Shown here: piece by piece, positions 8,550 through 17,748 of the stretch | Layout of the letters: every line of letters begins with the position of its first letter | Numbering within the stretch: position 1 is the first letter of the stretch | Assembly: GCF_022761115.1 (NCBI RefSeq) | Contig: NZ_JAKWJS010000002.1 | Location: 1-64,000 of the forward strand | Origin: Dyella sp. RRB7 | GTDB taxonomy: Bacteria; Pseudomonadota; Gammaproteobacteria; Xanthomonadales; Rhodanobacteraceae | DNA: 64,000 bases | Direction of reading: 5' to 3' | Translations under genes and position numbers: made by a program | The notes under the pieces: model-generated | What the model saw: the letters and a program-made list of their open reading frames with translations, nothing else | Told to the model about the DNA's origin: nothing | Databases searched by the model: none

Positions 8550-9020
8550 ATGCGAACTGTTCTCGACTTCTCCCCGCTTCATCGCTCCAGTATTGGCTTC
8601 GACCACGTGTTCGACTTGCTCGAGGCCGCGTCTCGCACCCCGCAGGGTGACAATTGGCCACCCTTCGATTCGGTGAAGCTGAGCGACGATCGCTATCGCA
8701 TCACGATGGCGGTTGCCGGTTTCAGCCAGGACGAACTCGACATCTCGGTACAAGGCAACCTCTTGACGGTCTCCGGGGAACGCAAAGGCGATCATGTCGG
8801 CGAGGTTTTGCATCGCGGCATCGCTAATCGCCCCTTCACCCGTCGCTTCGAGCTTGCCGAACACATGCAGGTGACCAGCGCGGACCTACGGAATGGTCTG
8901 TTGATCATCGACCTCAAGCGAGATATCCCTGAGGCGCTCAAGCCACGCCAGATCAGGATTGGCGGCGAAGCGGCAACAACCGCGCAGGTCCGCCAGATCG
9001 AAAGCCAGGTCGCTGCCTAA
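8550..9020 (+). CDS. Hsp20 / IbpA-type small heat-shock protein
   Basis: An ATP-independent holdase that binds unfolding proteins. The N-terminus (MRTVLDFSPLHRSSIGFDHV) follows the IbpA pattern, the alpha-crystallin domain covers about 35-130 (YRITMAVAGFSQDELDISVQ, GIANRPFTRRFELAEHM, A.L.NGLLIIDL), and the C-terminus carries the RQIRI form of the IxI assembly motif. ATG 8550 is chosen because it gives the family N-terminus; ATG 8544, six bases upstream and closer to the AGAGGA site, adds two residues. A strong terminator follows at 9062, so it is monocistronic. Confidence 0.92.
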   Translation: MRTVLDFSPLHRSSIGFDHVFDLLEAASRTPQGDNWPPFDSVKLSDDRYRITMAVAGFSQDELDISVQGNLLTVSGERKGDHVGEVLHRGIANRPFTRRFELAEHMQVTSADLRNGLLIIDLKRDIPEALKPRQIRIGGEAATTAQVRQIESQVAA

Positions 9021-9061
9021 GCAGGCAGTCTGCTAAGGATCGGTTTCGAGATACCTTCCTT

Positions 9062-9089
9062 GATGGCGGCCATGTGCCGCCATCTTTTT
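9062..9089 (+). terminator. Rho-independent terminator after hsp20
   Basis: A perfect 9-bp stem GATGGCGGC / GCCGCCATC (9062-9070 and 9076-9084), 5-base loop, then TTTTT. Confidence 0.88.
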
Positions 9090-9142
9090 CCCGCGCGATG
9101 ACCACCCCCGCTCGCGCGGCCTTCCGTTGCGTGCCAGGTGCT

Positions 9143-10918
<1,776 letters not shown>

Positions 10919-10929
10919 GTCGACTTTGC

Positions 10930-11217
10930 CTAGGACTGGGGCGAGGGCTTGCCGTGTTCGGGCGACGGGGGAAGCGGCGGCTCGTCGCCTTCGTCCGACT
11001 CTTCGTCTTCGTGACCCGTCTGGGAGCTTTGCGGGTGCTGCATGAGCTTGTGACCGAGTTCCTCGAATAGCCTTGAGCTATCGCCGGATACCACCGCGGC
11101 CATCAGGGCCGTGGAGGTCTGCGCCTGTTCGAGGGTGGCGGCCAGTTCTTCGCCCGATGCGTAGCGTAGTGTTGCGTTCTGGCCAATGGCTTCCAGCAGT
11201 TCAATCGTATCCGACAT
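10930..11217 (-). CDS. Borosin-type RiPP precursor peptide (SonA-like)
   Basis: 95 residues, from ATG 11217 with an AGGGGA ribosome site. Residues about 5-55 match from memory the borosin-binding domain of the split-borosin precursor SonA: ELLEAIGQNATLRY, a Glu/Ala helix, then ALMAAVVSGDSSRLFEELG, aligning with SonA's FFxQLGQDAxL ... INAVMTGDMEKLKTLSG. This domain docks the peptide on its methyltransferase. The tail differs: a short HKLMQHPQSSQTG segment (56-68), an acidic run (69-79) and a proline-rich end (80-95) replace the short hydrophobic core of SonA. The methyltransferase gene lies 127 nt upstream on the same strand. Assignment as RiPP precursor is inference from sequence pattern and pairing. 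Confidence 0.75.
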   Translation of the reverse strand: MSDTIELLEAIGQNATLRYASGEELAATLEQAQTSTALMAAVVSGDSSRLFEELGHKLMQHPQSSQTGHEDEESDEGDEPPLPPSPEHGKPSPQS

Positions 11218-11274
11218 ATGTTTCCCCTGTTTTTGCGGTGCGATGCAATGGCGTGACGGGTCTAGCAAGCTTGG

Positions 11275-11309
11275 TGCCATGAAGTCATCAACCCGATGAC
11301 TTCATGGCA
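11275..11309. repeat. Perfect 15-bp inverted repeat between methyltransferase and precursor genes
   Basis: Arms 11275-11289 and 11295-11309 are perfectly complementary with a 5-base loop. In the minus-strand transcript this hairpin would lie 35 nt after the methyltransferase stop and 57 nt before the precursor start. It has no T-run on either strand, so it is not a normal terminator. It may protect or process the message, letting peptide be made in excess of enzyme, or be a protein-binding site. Confidence 0.85.
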
Positions 11310-11344
11310 ATCCTTATCGGTGCTTATGGGGCGCCCCTTGTACC

Positions 11345-12172
11345 TCACGCGAGGGCACTGGCCTTATCCAGTGCATCCAGGCGCTCTTGAATGGCGAGGT
11401 TCCGCTTCAAGGCTTGCGCCGGAGGCAAGACTACCGTTTCCTCGGCCGTCATTTGTGCATGAGGCAGGTCGCGCAGGGCGAGGCGTTGCATGCGCGGCTT
11501 CTGGATCGGTAACGTCGCCCCGCGGTAAATGATCACCTCGTGGTCGAGCGGATAGTCGTGGCTCAGCAGGTCCACCAGCAACTGGCGGTAGGCCGGACCG
11601 GTCTTGAATCGCCCCAGTGACCGATCGCCCACCAACCCGACCTGCCACAGCACCAGGTAGCCCGTGGGGTCGATGCGCCGTTCAAAGAAAAGCAACTGGC
11701 TGGCCTCGAAGTGCTGGCAGCCGAAGCGACCGGGGTCGATGCCCAGGTCGGCGTAGAGACAATCCTCGGCGGAAATGCCCGGCTCCATATGCGCCTTGAA
11801 ACCTTCCGCGCGGGCAACCTCGATGGCCTTGTGCGGGGACCACGCAAAGATGCCGGGATGCCCATAGAACACACCGCACACGCGCTTGCCGGCACGCACC
11901 TCGGCCATCATCAGCCCGACCCACTGACGATAGGTCTGCATGCGCGATTTGCCCTCCTGGTAGTAGGGCTGAAGGCTGCGCACGTCCGGGTGCATGCGTT
12001 GCAACCACATCTCCACCGCGGCATCGGAAAGGGCCGCGAATACCACGTCGGCCTGCTCGATATGGCTGCGCGCCAACGGCGTGAGGTGGGAGCCCAGGGT
12101 CATGCCCATGCCGACGCAGGCCAGGCTGCCGCGGGGCGTATCGTTCGATGACGGTAAGGGGGTGGCGTTCAT
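11345..12172 (-). CDS. Split-borosin alpha-N-methyltransferase (OphMA/SonM-like, TP-methylase fold)
   Basis: 275 residues of the tetrapyrrole-methylase fold: SAM-loop CVGMGMTLG (19-27), YGHPGIFA (103-110), EPGISAEDCLYADLGIDPG (130-148), FEASQ (155-159) and YPLDHEVIIY (207-216). These blocks match what I recall of SonM, the Shewanella split-borosin enzyme that methylates backbone amides of a separate precursor, and not cobalamin or 16S rRNA methylases of this fold. Arg77, Tyr81 and Tyr103 occupy the positions of the conserved Arg/Tyr/Tyr catalytic set. It precedes a small peptide gene with a matching docking domain. No clear ribosome site is seen before ATG 12172; a large inverted repeat lies in the presumed 5' leader. 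Confidence 0.85.
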   Translation of the reverse strand: MNATPLPSSNDTPRGSLACVGMGMTLGSHLTPLARSHIEQADVVFAALSDAAVEMWLQRMHPDVRSLQPYYQEGKSRMQTYRQWVGLMMAEVRAGKRVCGVFYGHPGIFAWSPHKAIEVARAEGFKAHMEPGISAEDCLYADLGIDPGRFGCQHFEASQLLFFERRIDPTGYLVLWQVGLVGDRSLGRFKTGPAYRQLLVDLLSHDYPLDHEVIIYRGATLPIQKPRMQRLALRDLPHAQMTAEETVVLPPAQALKRNLAIQERLDALDKASALA

Positions 12173-12202
12173 CGCGTGATAGTAGGGCAGTTTTTGGGGT
12201 TA

Positions 12203-12272
12203 GGGCACGCCCGGTGGACGCATAGCGGGGTCGAGCTGCCTGTCGGGCGCACTTATCCCCGCGGGCGTGCCC
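12203..12272. repeat. Large inverted repeat in the leader of the borosin operon
   Basis: Arms GGGCACGCCCG (12203-12213) and CGGGCGTGCCC (12262-12272) are perfect 11-bp complements, and an inner pair GCGGGG / CCCCGC (about 12225-12230 and 12257-12262) competes with or extends the stem. If the methyltransferase transcript starts upstream, this 70-base structure would sit about 30 nt before its ATG. It matches no riboswitch that I know; a GEMM c-di-GMP aptamer was considered and not seen. Confidence 0.7.
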
Positions 12273-12433
12273 TGGGGCGATAGCGCGAGTGGCGCTGGCA
12301 CGTTACTTGATTCCCCATCACTGAGCATTGACATCGCCCAGGTCCCCAGGCCTTCGCATTCCGGTTAGCGGCGCATGTGTCGTGCGCTGCGGGGTAGGGC
12401 TACGCGCGATGAGGCTCCAAGAGGTCGTGCCGT

Positions 12434-12649
12434 ATGGAACTCAATTTCAGCGTTGTCGACGAGCAAGGCGAGCCTCTCGATATCTTTTGCGAGGTGCATC
12501 CGCGGGGTGGGCATGTGTACTGGCGTGCCTGGGTCTATGGCTTCGCTTCGTTGAAGGACAGCATTGAGGGCCATGCCTTTGATGAGTCGGCCATCGCGGG
12601 GCAGGTTCAGGCGGAAGTGATGATCCGGGGCATTCGCGCCGCAGATTGA
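12434..12649 (+). CDS. Small hypothetical protein
   Basis: 71 residues, slightly acidic, with an alternating beta-strand pattern (MELNFSVVDEQG, GGHVYWRAWVYGF) and no signal or membrane segment. An AGAGGT site lies about ten bases before the ATG. Codon use looks like that of its neighbours. I do not recognise a family. It stands alone between the divergent borosin operon and the STAS-like gene. Confidence 0.5.
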   Translation: MELNFSVVDEQGEPLDIFCEVHPRGGHVYWRAWVYGFASLKDSIEGHAFDESAIAGQVQAEVMIRGIRAAD

Positions 12650-12856
12650 CGCCACGCGGCAGAAACTGACCCGACGGGGTGATGGCTGGCGGCGATGGCG
12701 ATGCCAGGGGGCGTGCCGCCCAGGCCATCGACGGTTGCGCGACAGCGCCTGCTTCCAGCATGTTGCACTGAGTGACGCATTGCCTTGCCGGACGCTCATG
12801 ACGCATCCATAACACCGGTTCTGCGATACAAAAAGACATCTCAAGGGAGACGTCCG

Positions 12857-13249
12857 ATGATCGAGCAAATCGAAGGGTTGCCGGCGGGCACGCTGGGGTT
12901 TCGCGCCAGCGGGCAGGTAACGGCGGCCGACTATGAGCGCGTGCTGGTGCCGGATATCGAGGCGGCATTCGTGGTGTATCGCAAGCTGCGCCTGCTCTAT
13001 CACCTGGGGCCCGACTTCACCGGGTTCGATCCGGGCGCCATGTGGGACGACGCCATGCTGGGCTTTCGGCACTTCAGTGGCTGGGACCGGGTGGCGCTGG
13101 TGACCGACGTGCAGTGGCTGCGCATTGCGGCGACGGCGATGGGTTTTGCCGTGCCGGCCGAGTTTCGGCTGTTCCGCAATGCGGAACTGGTCAAGGCCAT
13201 CGACTGGATTCGCGAGCCGCGGACAGAGCCCGAAGATGGAAACACATGA
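12857..13249 (+). CDS. SpoIIAA/STAS-like protein
   Basis: 130 residues. The sequence follows the SpoIIAA-like (STAS superfamily) pattern of small soluble proteins: opening strand IEQIEGLPAGTLGFRASGQVTAADY, helix VLVPDIEAAF, then LRLLYHLGPDFTGF and a segment WDRVALVTDVQWLR. Start ATG 12857 has AAGGGAGA just upstream. Function within this family is mostly unknown. Its stop overlaps an ATG (ATGA, 13246-13249) in frame with the asnB leader peptide, so it may be co-transcribed with the asparagine synthetase gene. Confidence 0.8.
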   Translation: MIEQIEGLPAGTLGFRASGQVTAADYERVLVPDIEAAFVVYRKLRLLYHLGPDFTGFDPGAMWDDAMLGFRHFSGWDRVALVTDVQWLRIAATAMGFAVPAEFRLFRNAELVKAIDWIREPRTEPEDGNT

Positions 13250-13302
13250 AACGATTCACGAGGCGCTTGCCAGTGACCGGGCCTTGTGGTGAACTCGGCG
13301 CC

Positions 13303-13434
13303 ATGTCCTGCATCCGCGCCCCCTTCGTTTCCATGGTTGCCACCGCCGCTTCGGCGACGGCCGGCGGCCATGCGTGCGCGCTGAATAACAACGCCAACAA
13401 TAATACCCGCATCGACGGGTGGGCCGGCGTGTAG
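13303..13434 (+). CDS. asnB leader peptide with six Asn codons
   Basis: A short frame ending at TAG 13432-13434 contains AAT AAC AAC GCC AAC AAT AAT (13384-13404), encoding NNNANNN just before a transcription terminator and the asparagine synthetase gene. This is the hallmark of a ribosome-mediated attenuation leader in which stalling on Asn codons reports low charged tRNA-Asn. The true start is uncertain: ATG 13303 gives 43 residues, ATG 13333 gives 33, and ATG 13246 gives 62 and is coupled to the preceding stop. None has a strong ribosome site. A run of Asn this dense is unlikely by chance in GC-rich DNA. Confidence 0.75.
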   Translation: MSCIRAPFVSMVATAASATAGGHACALNNNANNNTRIDGWAGV

Positions 13435-13487
13435 GCAGAACAACGCAAACATTCACGCAAAAAGGCCCGCTCATCGCGGGCCTTTTT
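13360..13487 (+). promoter_or_regulatory. Transcription attenuator controlling asnB
   Basis: Four pairing regions can be drawn. Region 1 GCCGGC (13360-13365), upstream of the Asn codons, can pair with 13423-13428. Region 2 (13417-13425) can pair with region 3 (13464-13472) in nine pairs including two G-U, forming an antiterminator. Region 3 (13464-13470) otherwise pairs with region 4 (13476-13482) to make the terminator. A ribosome stalled on Asn codons 13384-13404 would cover region 1 and free region 2, allowing read-through; one reaching the stop at 13432 would mask region 2 and permit termination. The logic is that of trp, his and leu attenuators. Pairings are read by eye, not folded. Confidence 0.75.
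13459..13487 (+). terminator. Rho-independent terminator of the asnB attenuator
   Basis: GGCCCGC (13464-13470) pairs with GCGGGCC (13476-13482) around a TCATC loop and is followed by TTTTT; AAAAA before the stem extends it. It lies 24 bases after the leader stop and 41 bases before asnB. Confidence 0.92.
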
Positions 13488-13528
13488 GTTTTTCCGCTCC
13501 GCGAAAACCCACCTAAGGAAACCGTGTC

Positions 13529-15202
13529 ATGTGTTCGATCTTCGGCATGTTCGACCTGCAACCGGGCGATGACCTGGCGGCGTTGCGCCAGCAGGCGCTG
13601 GAATTGTCCCAGCGCCAGCGTCATCGCGGCCCGGACTGGAGCGGCGTGTTTGTCGATGCGGGAGTGATCCTGGTGCATGAGCGCCTGGCCATCGTCGACC
13701 CCGCCAGCGGCGCGCAGCCCCTGCACTCGCGCGATGGCGCGCTGGCCCTGGCGGTGAACGGCGAGATCTACAACCATCGCGAACTGCGCGCCGCCAGCCA
13801 TTACGACTTCACCACCGGGTCGGATTGCGAGGTCATCAACGCACTGTATCGCGAGGGCGGCGTGCCGGCCGAATGGGTGGCCAAGCTCAATGGCATCTTC
13901 GCCTTCGCGTTGTGGGACAGCGAGGCATCGCGTTATGTGATCGCCCGCGACCCCATCGGCGTCTGCCCGCTGTACTGGGGGCATGACAGCGAAGGGCGGC
14001 TGTGCGTGGCTTCGGAGATGAAGGCACTGGTCGGTGTCTGCGCCGATGTGGCGCCGTTCCCGCCCGGGCACGTCTACGACAGCGCTGACGGCGAGCTGCG
14101 CCGCTATTACCACAAGCCCTGGCGCGACTATGCGCAGACCAAGGGCCACGAGGTGTCGCCGCAGCATTTGCGCGAGGCCTTCGAGCAGGCCGTGCATCGC
14201 CAGCTGATGACCGACGTGCCTTACGGCGTGCTGCTTTCCGGCGGCCTGGATTCGTCGCTGGTGGCCGCGTGCGCGGCGCGTTTCGCGCCTCATCGCGTGG
14301 AAGACGACGACCGTGCCGAGGCATGGTGGCCGCGTCTGCACTCCTTCGCCATCGGGCTGGAGGGTTCGCCGGATCTCGCCGCCGCCCAGGTGGCCGCCGA
14401 TGCGCTGGGCACGGTTCATCACGGCTTCGTCTACACCTTCTGGGAAGGGCTCGATGCGCTGCCCGAGGTGATTCGGCATATCGAGACTTACGACGTCACC
14501 ACCATTCGCGCTTCCACGCCGATGTATTTGCTCGCGCGCCGTATCAAGGCGATGGGCGTGAAGATGGTGCTGTCGGGCGAGGGTTCGGACGAGATCTTCG
14601 GCGGCTACCTTTACTTCCACAAGGCGCCATCGGCCGAGGCATTTCATGAGGAAACCGTGCGCAAGCTCGATGCGCTGCACAGCTACGACTGCCTGCGCGC
14701 CAACAAGTCGATGATGGCCTGGGGTGTGGAGGCGCGCGTGCCGTTCCTGGACCTCGAATTCCTCGACGTGGCCATGGGCATGGATGCGCGGCACAAGATG
14801 GCGGGGCAGGGGCGCATCGAAAAAGCCGTGTTGCGCGAGGCGTTCCAGGGTGCGTTACCGGACGAGATTCTCTGGCGGCAGAAAGAACAGTTCAGCGATG
14901 GCGTGGGCTATGGCTGGATCGACGGGCTCAAGGCTCATGCGGAACAGGCCGTAAGCGACCGCGAATTCGCAGCAGCGGCCACGCGCTTCCCGCACAATCC
15001 GCCGGCCACCAAGGAGGCCTATCTGTACCGGCGCATCTTCGAGCGTTTCTATCCGGGACAGGCGTGTGCCGAGACGGTGCCGGGCGGCAAGTCGATCGCC
15101 TGCTCATCACCGGCTGCCTTGGCGTGGGACCCTGCGTTCGCGCAGCAGGCCGATCCCTCCGGGCGGGCGGTACGTGGCGTGCATGCGCAAGCGCTGGCGT
15201 AA
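13529..15202 (+). CDS. asnB: Asparagine synthase (glutamine-hydrolysing)
   Basis: Makes asparagine from aspartate, glutamine and ATP in the cytoplasm. Cys2, the glutaminase nucleophile after Met removal, opens the class-II amidotransferase domain (about 1-190, with RHRGPDWSG and NGEIYNH). The synthetase domain follows with the PP-loop SGGLDSS at 237-243 and the SGEGSDEIFGGY motif. Length (557) matches E. coli AsnB (554). Start ATG 13529 is preceded by AAGGAAA. The leader peptide and terminator just upstream indicate that transcription is controlled by asparagine supply. Confidence 0.97.
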   Translation: MCSIFGMFDLQPGDDLAALRQQALELSQRQRHRGPDWSGVFVDAGVILVHERLAIVDPASGAQPLHSRDGALALAVNGEIYNHRELRAASHYDFTTGSDCEVINALYREGGVPAEWVAKLNGIFAFALWDSEASRYVIARDPIGVCPLYWGHDSEGRLCVASEMKALVGVCADVAPFPPGHVYDSADGELRRYYHKPWRDYAQTKGHEVSPQHLREAFEQAVHRQLMTDVPYGVLLSGGLDSSLVAACAARFAPHRVEDDDRAEAWWPRLHSFAIGLEGSPDLAAAQVAADALGTVHHGFVYTFWEGLDALPEVIRHIETYDVTTIRASTPMYLLARRIKAMGVKMVLSGEGSDEIFGGYLYFHKAPSAEAFHEETVRKLDALHSYDCLRANKSMMAWGVEARVPFLDLEFLDVAMGMDARHKMAGQGRIEKAVLREAFQGALPDEILWRQKEQFSDGVGYGWIDGLKAHAEQAVSDREFAAAATRFPHNPPATKEAYLYRRIFERFYPGQACAETVPGGKSIACSSPAALAWDPAFAQQADPSGRAVRGVHAQALA

Positions 15203-15252
15203 AGGAAGAGGTTTCGCCGTGCGGCTTGTCGAGCCGCGCGGCGAGCCATCCA

Positions 15253-17748
15253 TCAGACGTCCAGACGCCGCACCTGGCCGTTGCGCCCGTCCACGCGCAC
15301 GCGCTCGCCATCGCGCAACAGGCGAGTGACGTTGCGTACGCTCATGACCGCGGGCAGGCCTAGTTCGCGGGCGGTGACGGCGCCATGCGACAGCGGTCCG
15401 CCGCTTTCCGTGATGACGCCGGTGGCCTGGTAGAACAGCGGCGTCCACGCCGGGTTGGTGGTGCGGGCCACCAGGATGGCGTCCTTGGGAAAGCGGGAGA
15501 AATCCTCCGGGCCCCTCACCACGAACACGACGCCTTCGACCACGCCGGGGCTGCCACCCAGACCCTTCAGCACCTCGCCGACGACATCGTCGGCTTCCTG
15601 TTCGCCATAAACCCAATCGGGCACTCGTTGCGTGGCCGCTTCATAGCCGCGCTTGTGTTCGGCGACGACCGCCGGGATGGCATCCAGGCGCTGTTCGCGC
15701 ATGGCGGCATCCAGGGTGCGAAGCGGCACGAAATAGACGTCCGATGGATCGGCAAGCGCACCAGCCTGCACCAGGCGTTCGCCGATGGCGCGCAGGCCGC
15801 GGCGCAGCGGCAGGGTGAGGCGCGTGGTCTGGTAATGCTCCAGGTCGTCCAGTGCGGTGTAGGCACGCGCCAGGCGGATGACTTCGTGCACCAGGTAGCG
15901 CAACTCTTCCGGCGCCTCGCTGAGCACGCGATGTTCCATGGCGGTTTGCGCGGCTTTCTGGTGGCGTTCGGTGCTGGCGCGATCCTCGTCGGGCCGCTGG
16001 CACAGGATCTTGAGCTGGTCCAGCACGGTGTGCGGCGCTTCGATCCATGTCGGGTGATAGGCGTCGAAGTCCAGTTCGCGATGGCCGTGGCGTTGCAGGA
16101 ATGCCTGGAACTCCTGCGCAAAGGCCGGATGCGACGGCAGGCGTTCCAGCAGATCGCGCCCCGGCAGGGTCTCAAAGGCCTGTACCAGTACCGCATCGGC
16201 ACGAGCCAGCCGTGACAGCGACCACAACTCGGCGTTGACCTGTCCGGTCTTGGTATCGGTGACGGCAAGCAGCTGGTCGAACACGGTCTGCGCTTGTTCG
16301 GGCGGCAGCGCCAGTCGCAGCATCTGCAACAGACCGGCGTACAAGGTGCGCTGGGTCAGCGAGATGGCGATATTGGGCAGGAAGTAACGCGTGCCCAGCG
16401 CGTTGATGCGCAGCACGTAGTCCCACAGTTCCGGCAGCGACAACCCATCCAGCGGTTCGCGCATCAGCGAGCCGATCTCGATCAGGTAGGTGTCCAGATC
16501 GCGCATCCATGTCACCGGTAGCTCCTGCACCCAAGCGAACTGCCTGGCTATCTGGGGCAGGGCCGCGCGAACGCTTTCCACGTCCTTGAGCATGCGCGTG
16601 GGCGTGCGTCCGCTGTAGAGCCGCACGGCGTTCTGGTTGCCGTAGATATGGTAATCGCGCATCACGAACCACTTGTCGCCGAAGGGCGGCAAGCCCATCA
16701 GGCGAAAGCTGTGGTTGAGCGAAGCGTGGAAGCCCTCTTCGCACAGGTCCCAGGTGAGCGGCGTCATCGGGTTGGGAAAGCGCTCCGCCGATTCGTCGCG
16801 CGTCCAGCGGGCGGGAACGCGGGTGATGGCACGCGATTGCAGCAGGTACAGCGTACCGTCCTGCCAGGCCCACTCGATGTCCTGCGGAAAGCCGAAGTGG
16901 AGTTCGGCGGCGACGGCAAGGCGTGCTACGGCCTGCCGCTGGGCTTCGTCCAGCGAGGCGTGCGAGCGCTGTTCCGCGGGCAGCATGATGTGGCGGGTTC
17001 CACCAGCCTCATCGGCCACCAGGGCGCGGGCCTTCTCGGCAATGGCGATATCGGTGTCGGCGAAATCCCCGCGTTGCAGGCGGAATTCATCCACGGGAGA
17101 TTCGCCGGCCACCACGGTTTCGCCGAGGCCGAACGAAGCATTGATCAAGACATGGTCAAGCTCGCCCCGTACCGGATCGATGGAGAACGCCACGCCGGCC
17201 GCCTCGCTGGCGCCGACGCGCACCAACCGCTGCACGACGACGGCCATCGCCGCATCCAGGTGGTTCAACCCCATGCGCTCGCGATAGGGCAGCACGTGGG
17301 CATTCCATAGCGAGGCGTAGCAGGCGCGGATGGCGTCGGCGATGTTCGCCGCGCCGCGCACGCCGAGGAAGGTATCGTGCTGCCCCGCAAAGGCCGCGCC
17401 CGGCAGATCTTCCATGGTGCCGGACGAGCGGACAGCCACGGGGCCATCGAGCCCCGCGTTGTCGATGGCGGTTGCCAGCGCTTGTTCCAGTCCGGTCGGC
17501 AAGGGCTGCGCGAGCATCAGGGCGCGGATCCGCCCGCTGCGGGCGTCGTGGTCCAGATGCCGGTCGGCGAGGATGCCGGCGAGCTGCTCGCGCAAGGGCG
17601 CGACAAAGTCGCGGTAGGCATCGCTGGCCACCACGATGCCCGGAGGCACCGGCAGGTGCTGCGCCGCCTGAGCGAGGCTGGCACCCTTGCCCCCGCTGCG
17701 TGCGACGTCGCTGGCCAGGGGATCGGTGAGCGCGAACAGATAAGTCAT
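15253..17748 (-). CDS. PEP-synthase / rifampin-phosphotransferase-like enzyme
   Basis: 831 residues with the three-part layout of the PEP-utilising phosphotransferase family: an N-terminal ATP-grasp PPDK_N domain (GGKGASLAQ, AVRSSGTMEDLPGAAFAGQ, VVVQRLV, about 1-310), a middle helical substrate domain (about 320-700), and the swivelling phosphohistidine domain with His788 in GGPLSHGAVTARELG. This arrangement matches rifampin phosphotransferases and related PEP-synthase-like proteins, which move a phosphate from ATP via His to a small molecule; the real substrate here is unknown. Start ATG 17748 overlaps the upstream PAP2 gene by ATGA and has AAGGAA before it. Last gene of a PlsC-PAP2-kinase operon. 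Confidence 0.88.
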   Translation of the reverse strand: MTYLFALTDPLASDVARSGGKGASLAQAAQHLPVPPGIVVASDAYRDFVAPLREQLAGILADRHLDHDARSGRIRALMLAQPLPTGLEQALATAIDNAGLDGPVAVRSSGTMEDLPGAAFAGQHDTFLGVRGAANIADAIRACYASLWNAHVLPYRERMGLNHLDAAMAVVVQRLVRVGASEAAGVAFSIDPVRGELDHVLINASFGLGETVVAGESPVDEFRLQRGDFADTDIAIAEKARALVADEAGGTRHIMLPAEQRSHASLDEAQRQAVARLAVAAELHFGFPQDIEWAWQDGTLYLLQSRAITRVPARWTRDESAERFPNPMTPLTWDLCEEGFHASLNHSFRLMGLPPFGDKWFVMRDYHIYGNQNAVRLYSGRTPTRMLKDVESVRAALPQIARQFAWVQELPVTWMRDLDTYLIEIGSLMREPLDGLSLPELWDYVLRINALGTRYFLPNIAISLTQRTLYAGLLQMLRLALPPEQAQTVFDQLLAVTDTKTGQVNAELWSLSRLARADAVLVQAFETLPGRDLLERLPSHPAFAQEFQAFLQRHGHRELDFDAYHPTWIEAPHTVLDQLKILCQRPDEDRASTERHQKAAQTAMEHRVLSEAPEELRYLVHEVIRLARAYTALDDLEHYQTTRLTLPLRRGLRAIGERLVQAGALADPSDVYFVPLRTLDAAMREQRLDAIPAVVAEHKRGYEAATQRVPDWVYGEQEADDVVGEVLKGLGGSPGVVEGVVFVVRGPEDFSRFPKDAILVARTTNPAWTPLFYQATGVITESGGPLSHGAVTARELGLPAVMSVRNVTRLLRDGERVRVDGRNGQVRRLDV

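Noticed and set aside
8525-8550. ROSE-type RNA thermometer at the hsp20 ribosome site
   Set aside because: TTGCT lies only three bases before AGAGGA, too close to form the required hairpin.
12173-12300. GEMM c-di-GMP riboswitch before the borosin operon, suggested by the GGDEF gene
   Set aside because: The conserved aptamer core is not found; only a palindrome is seen.
13042-13245. Upstream extension of the asnB leader frame as a longer protein
   Set aside because: It overlaps the STAS-like gene in another frame and has no family features.
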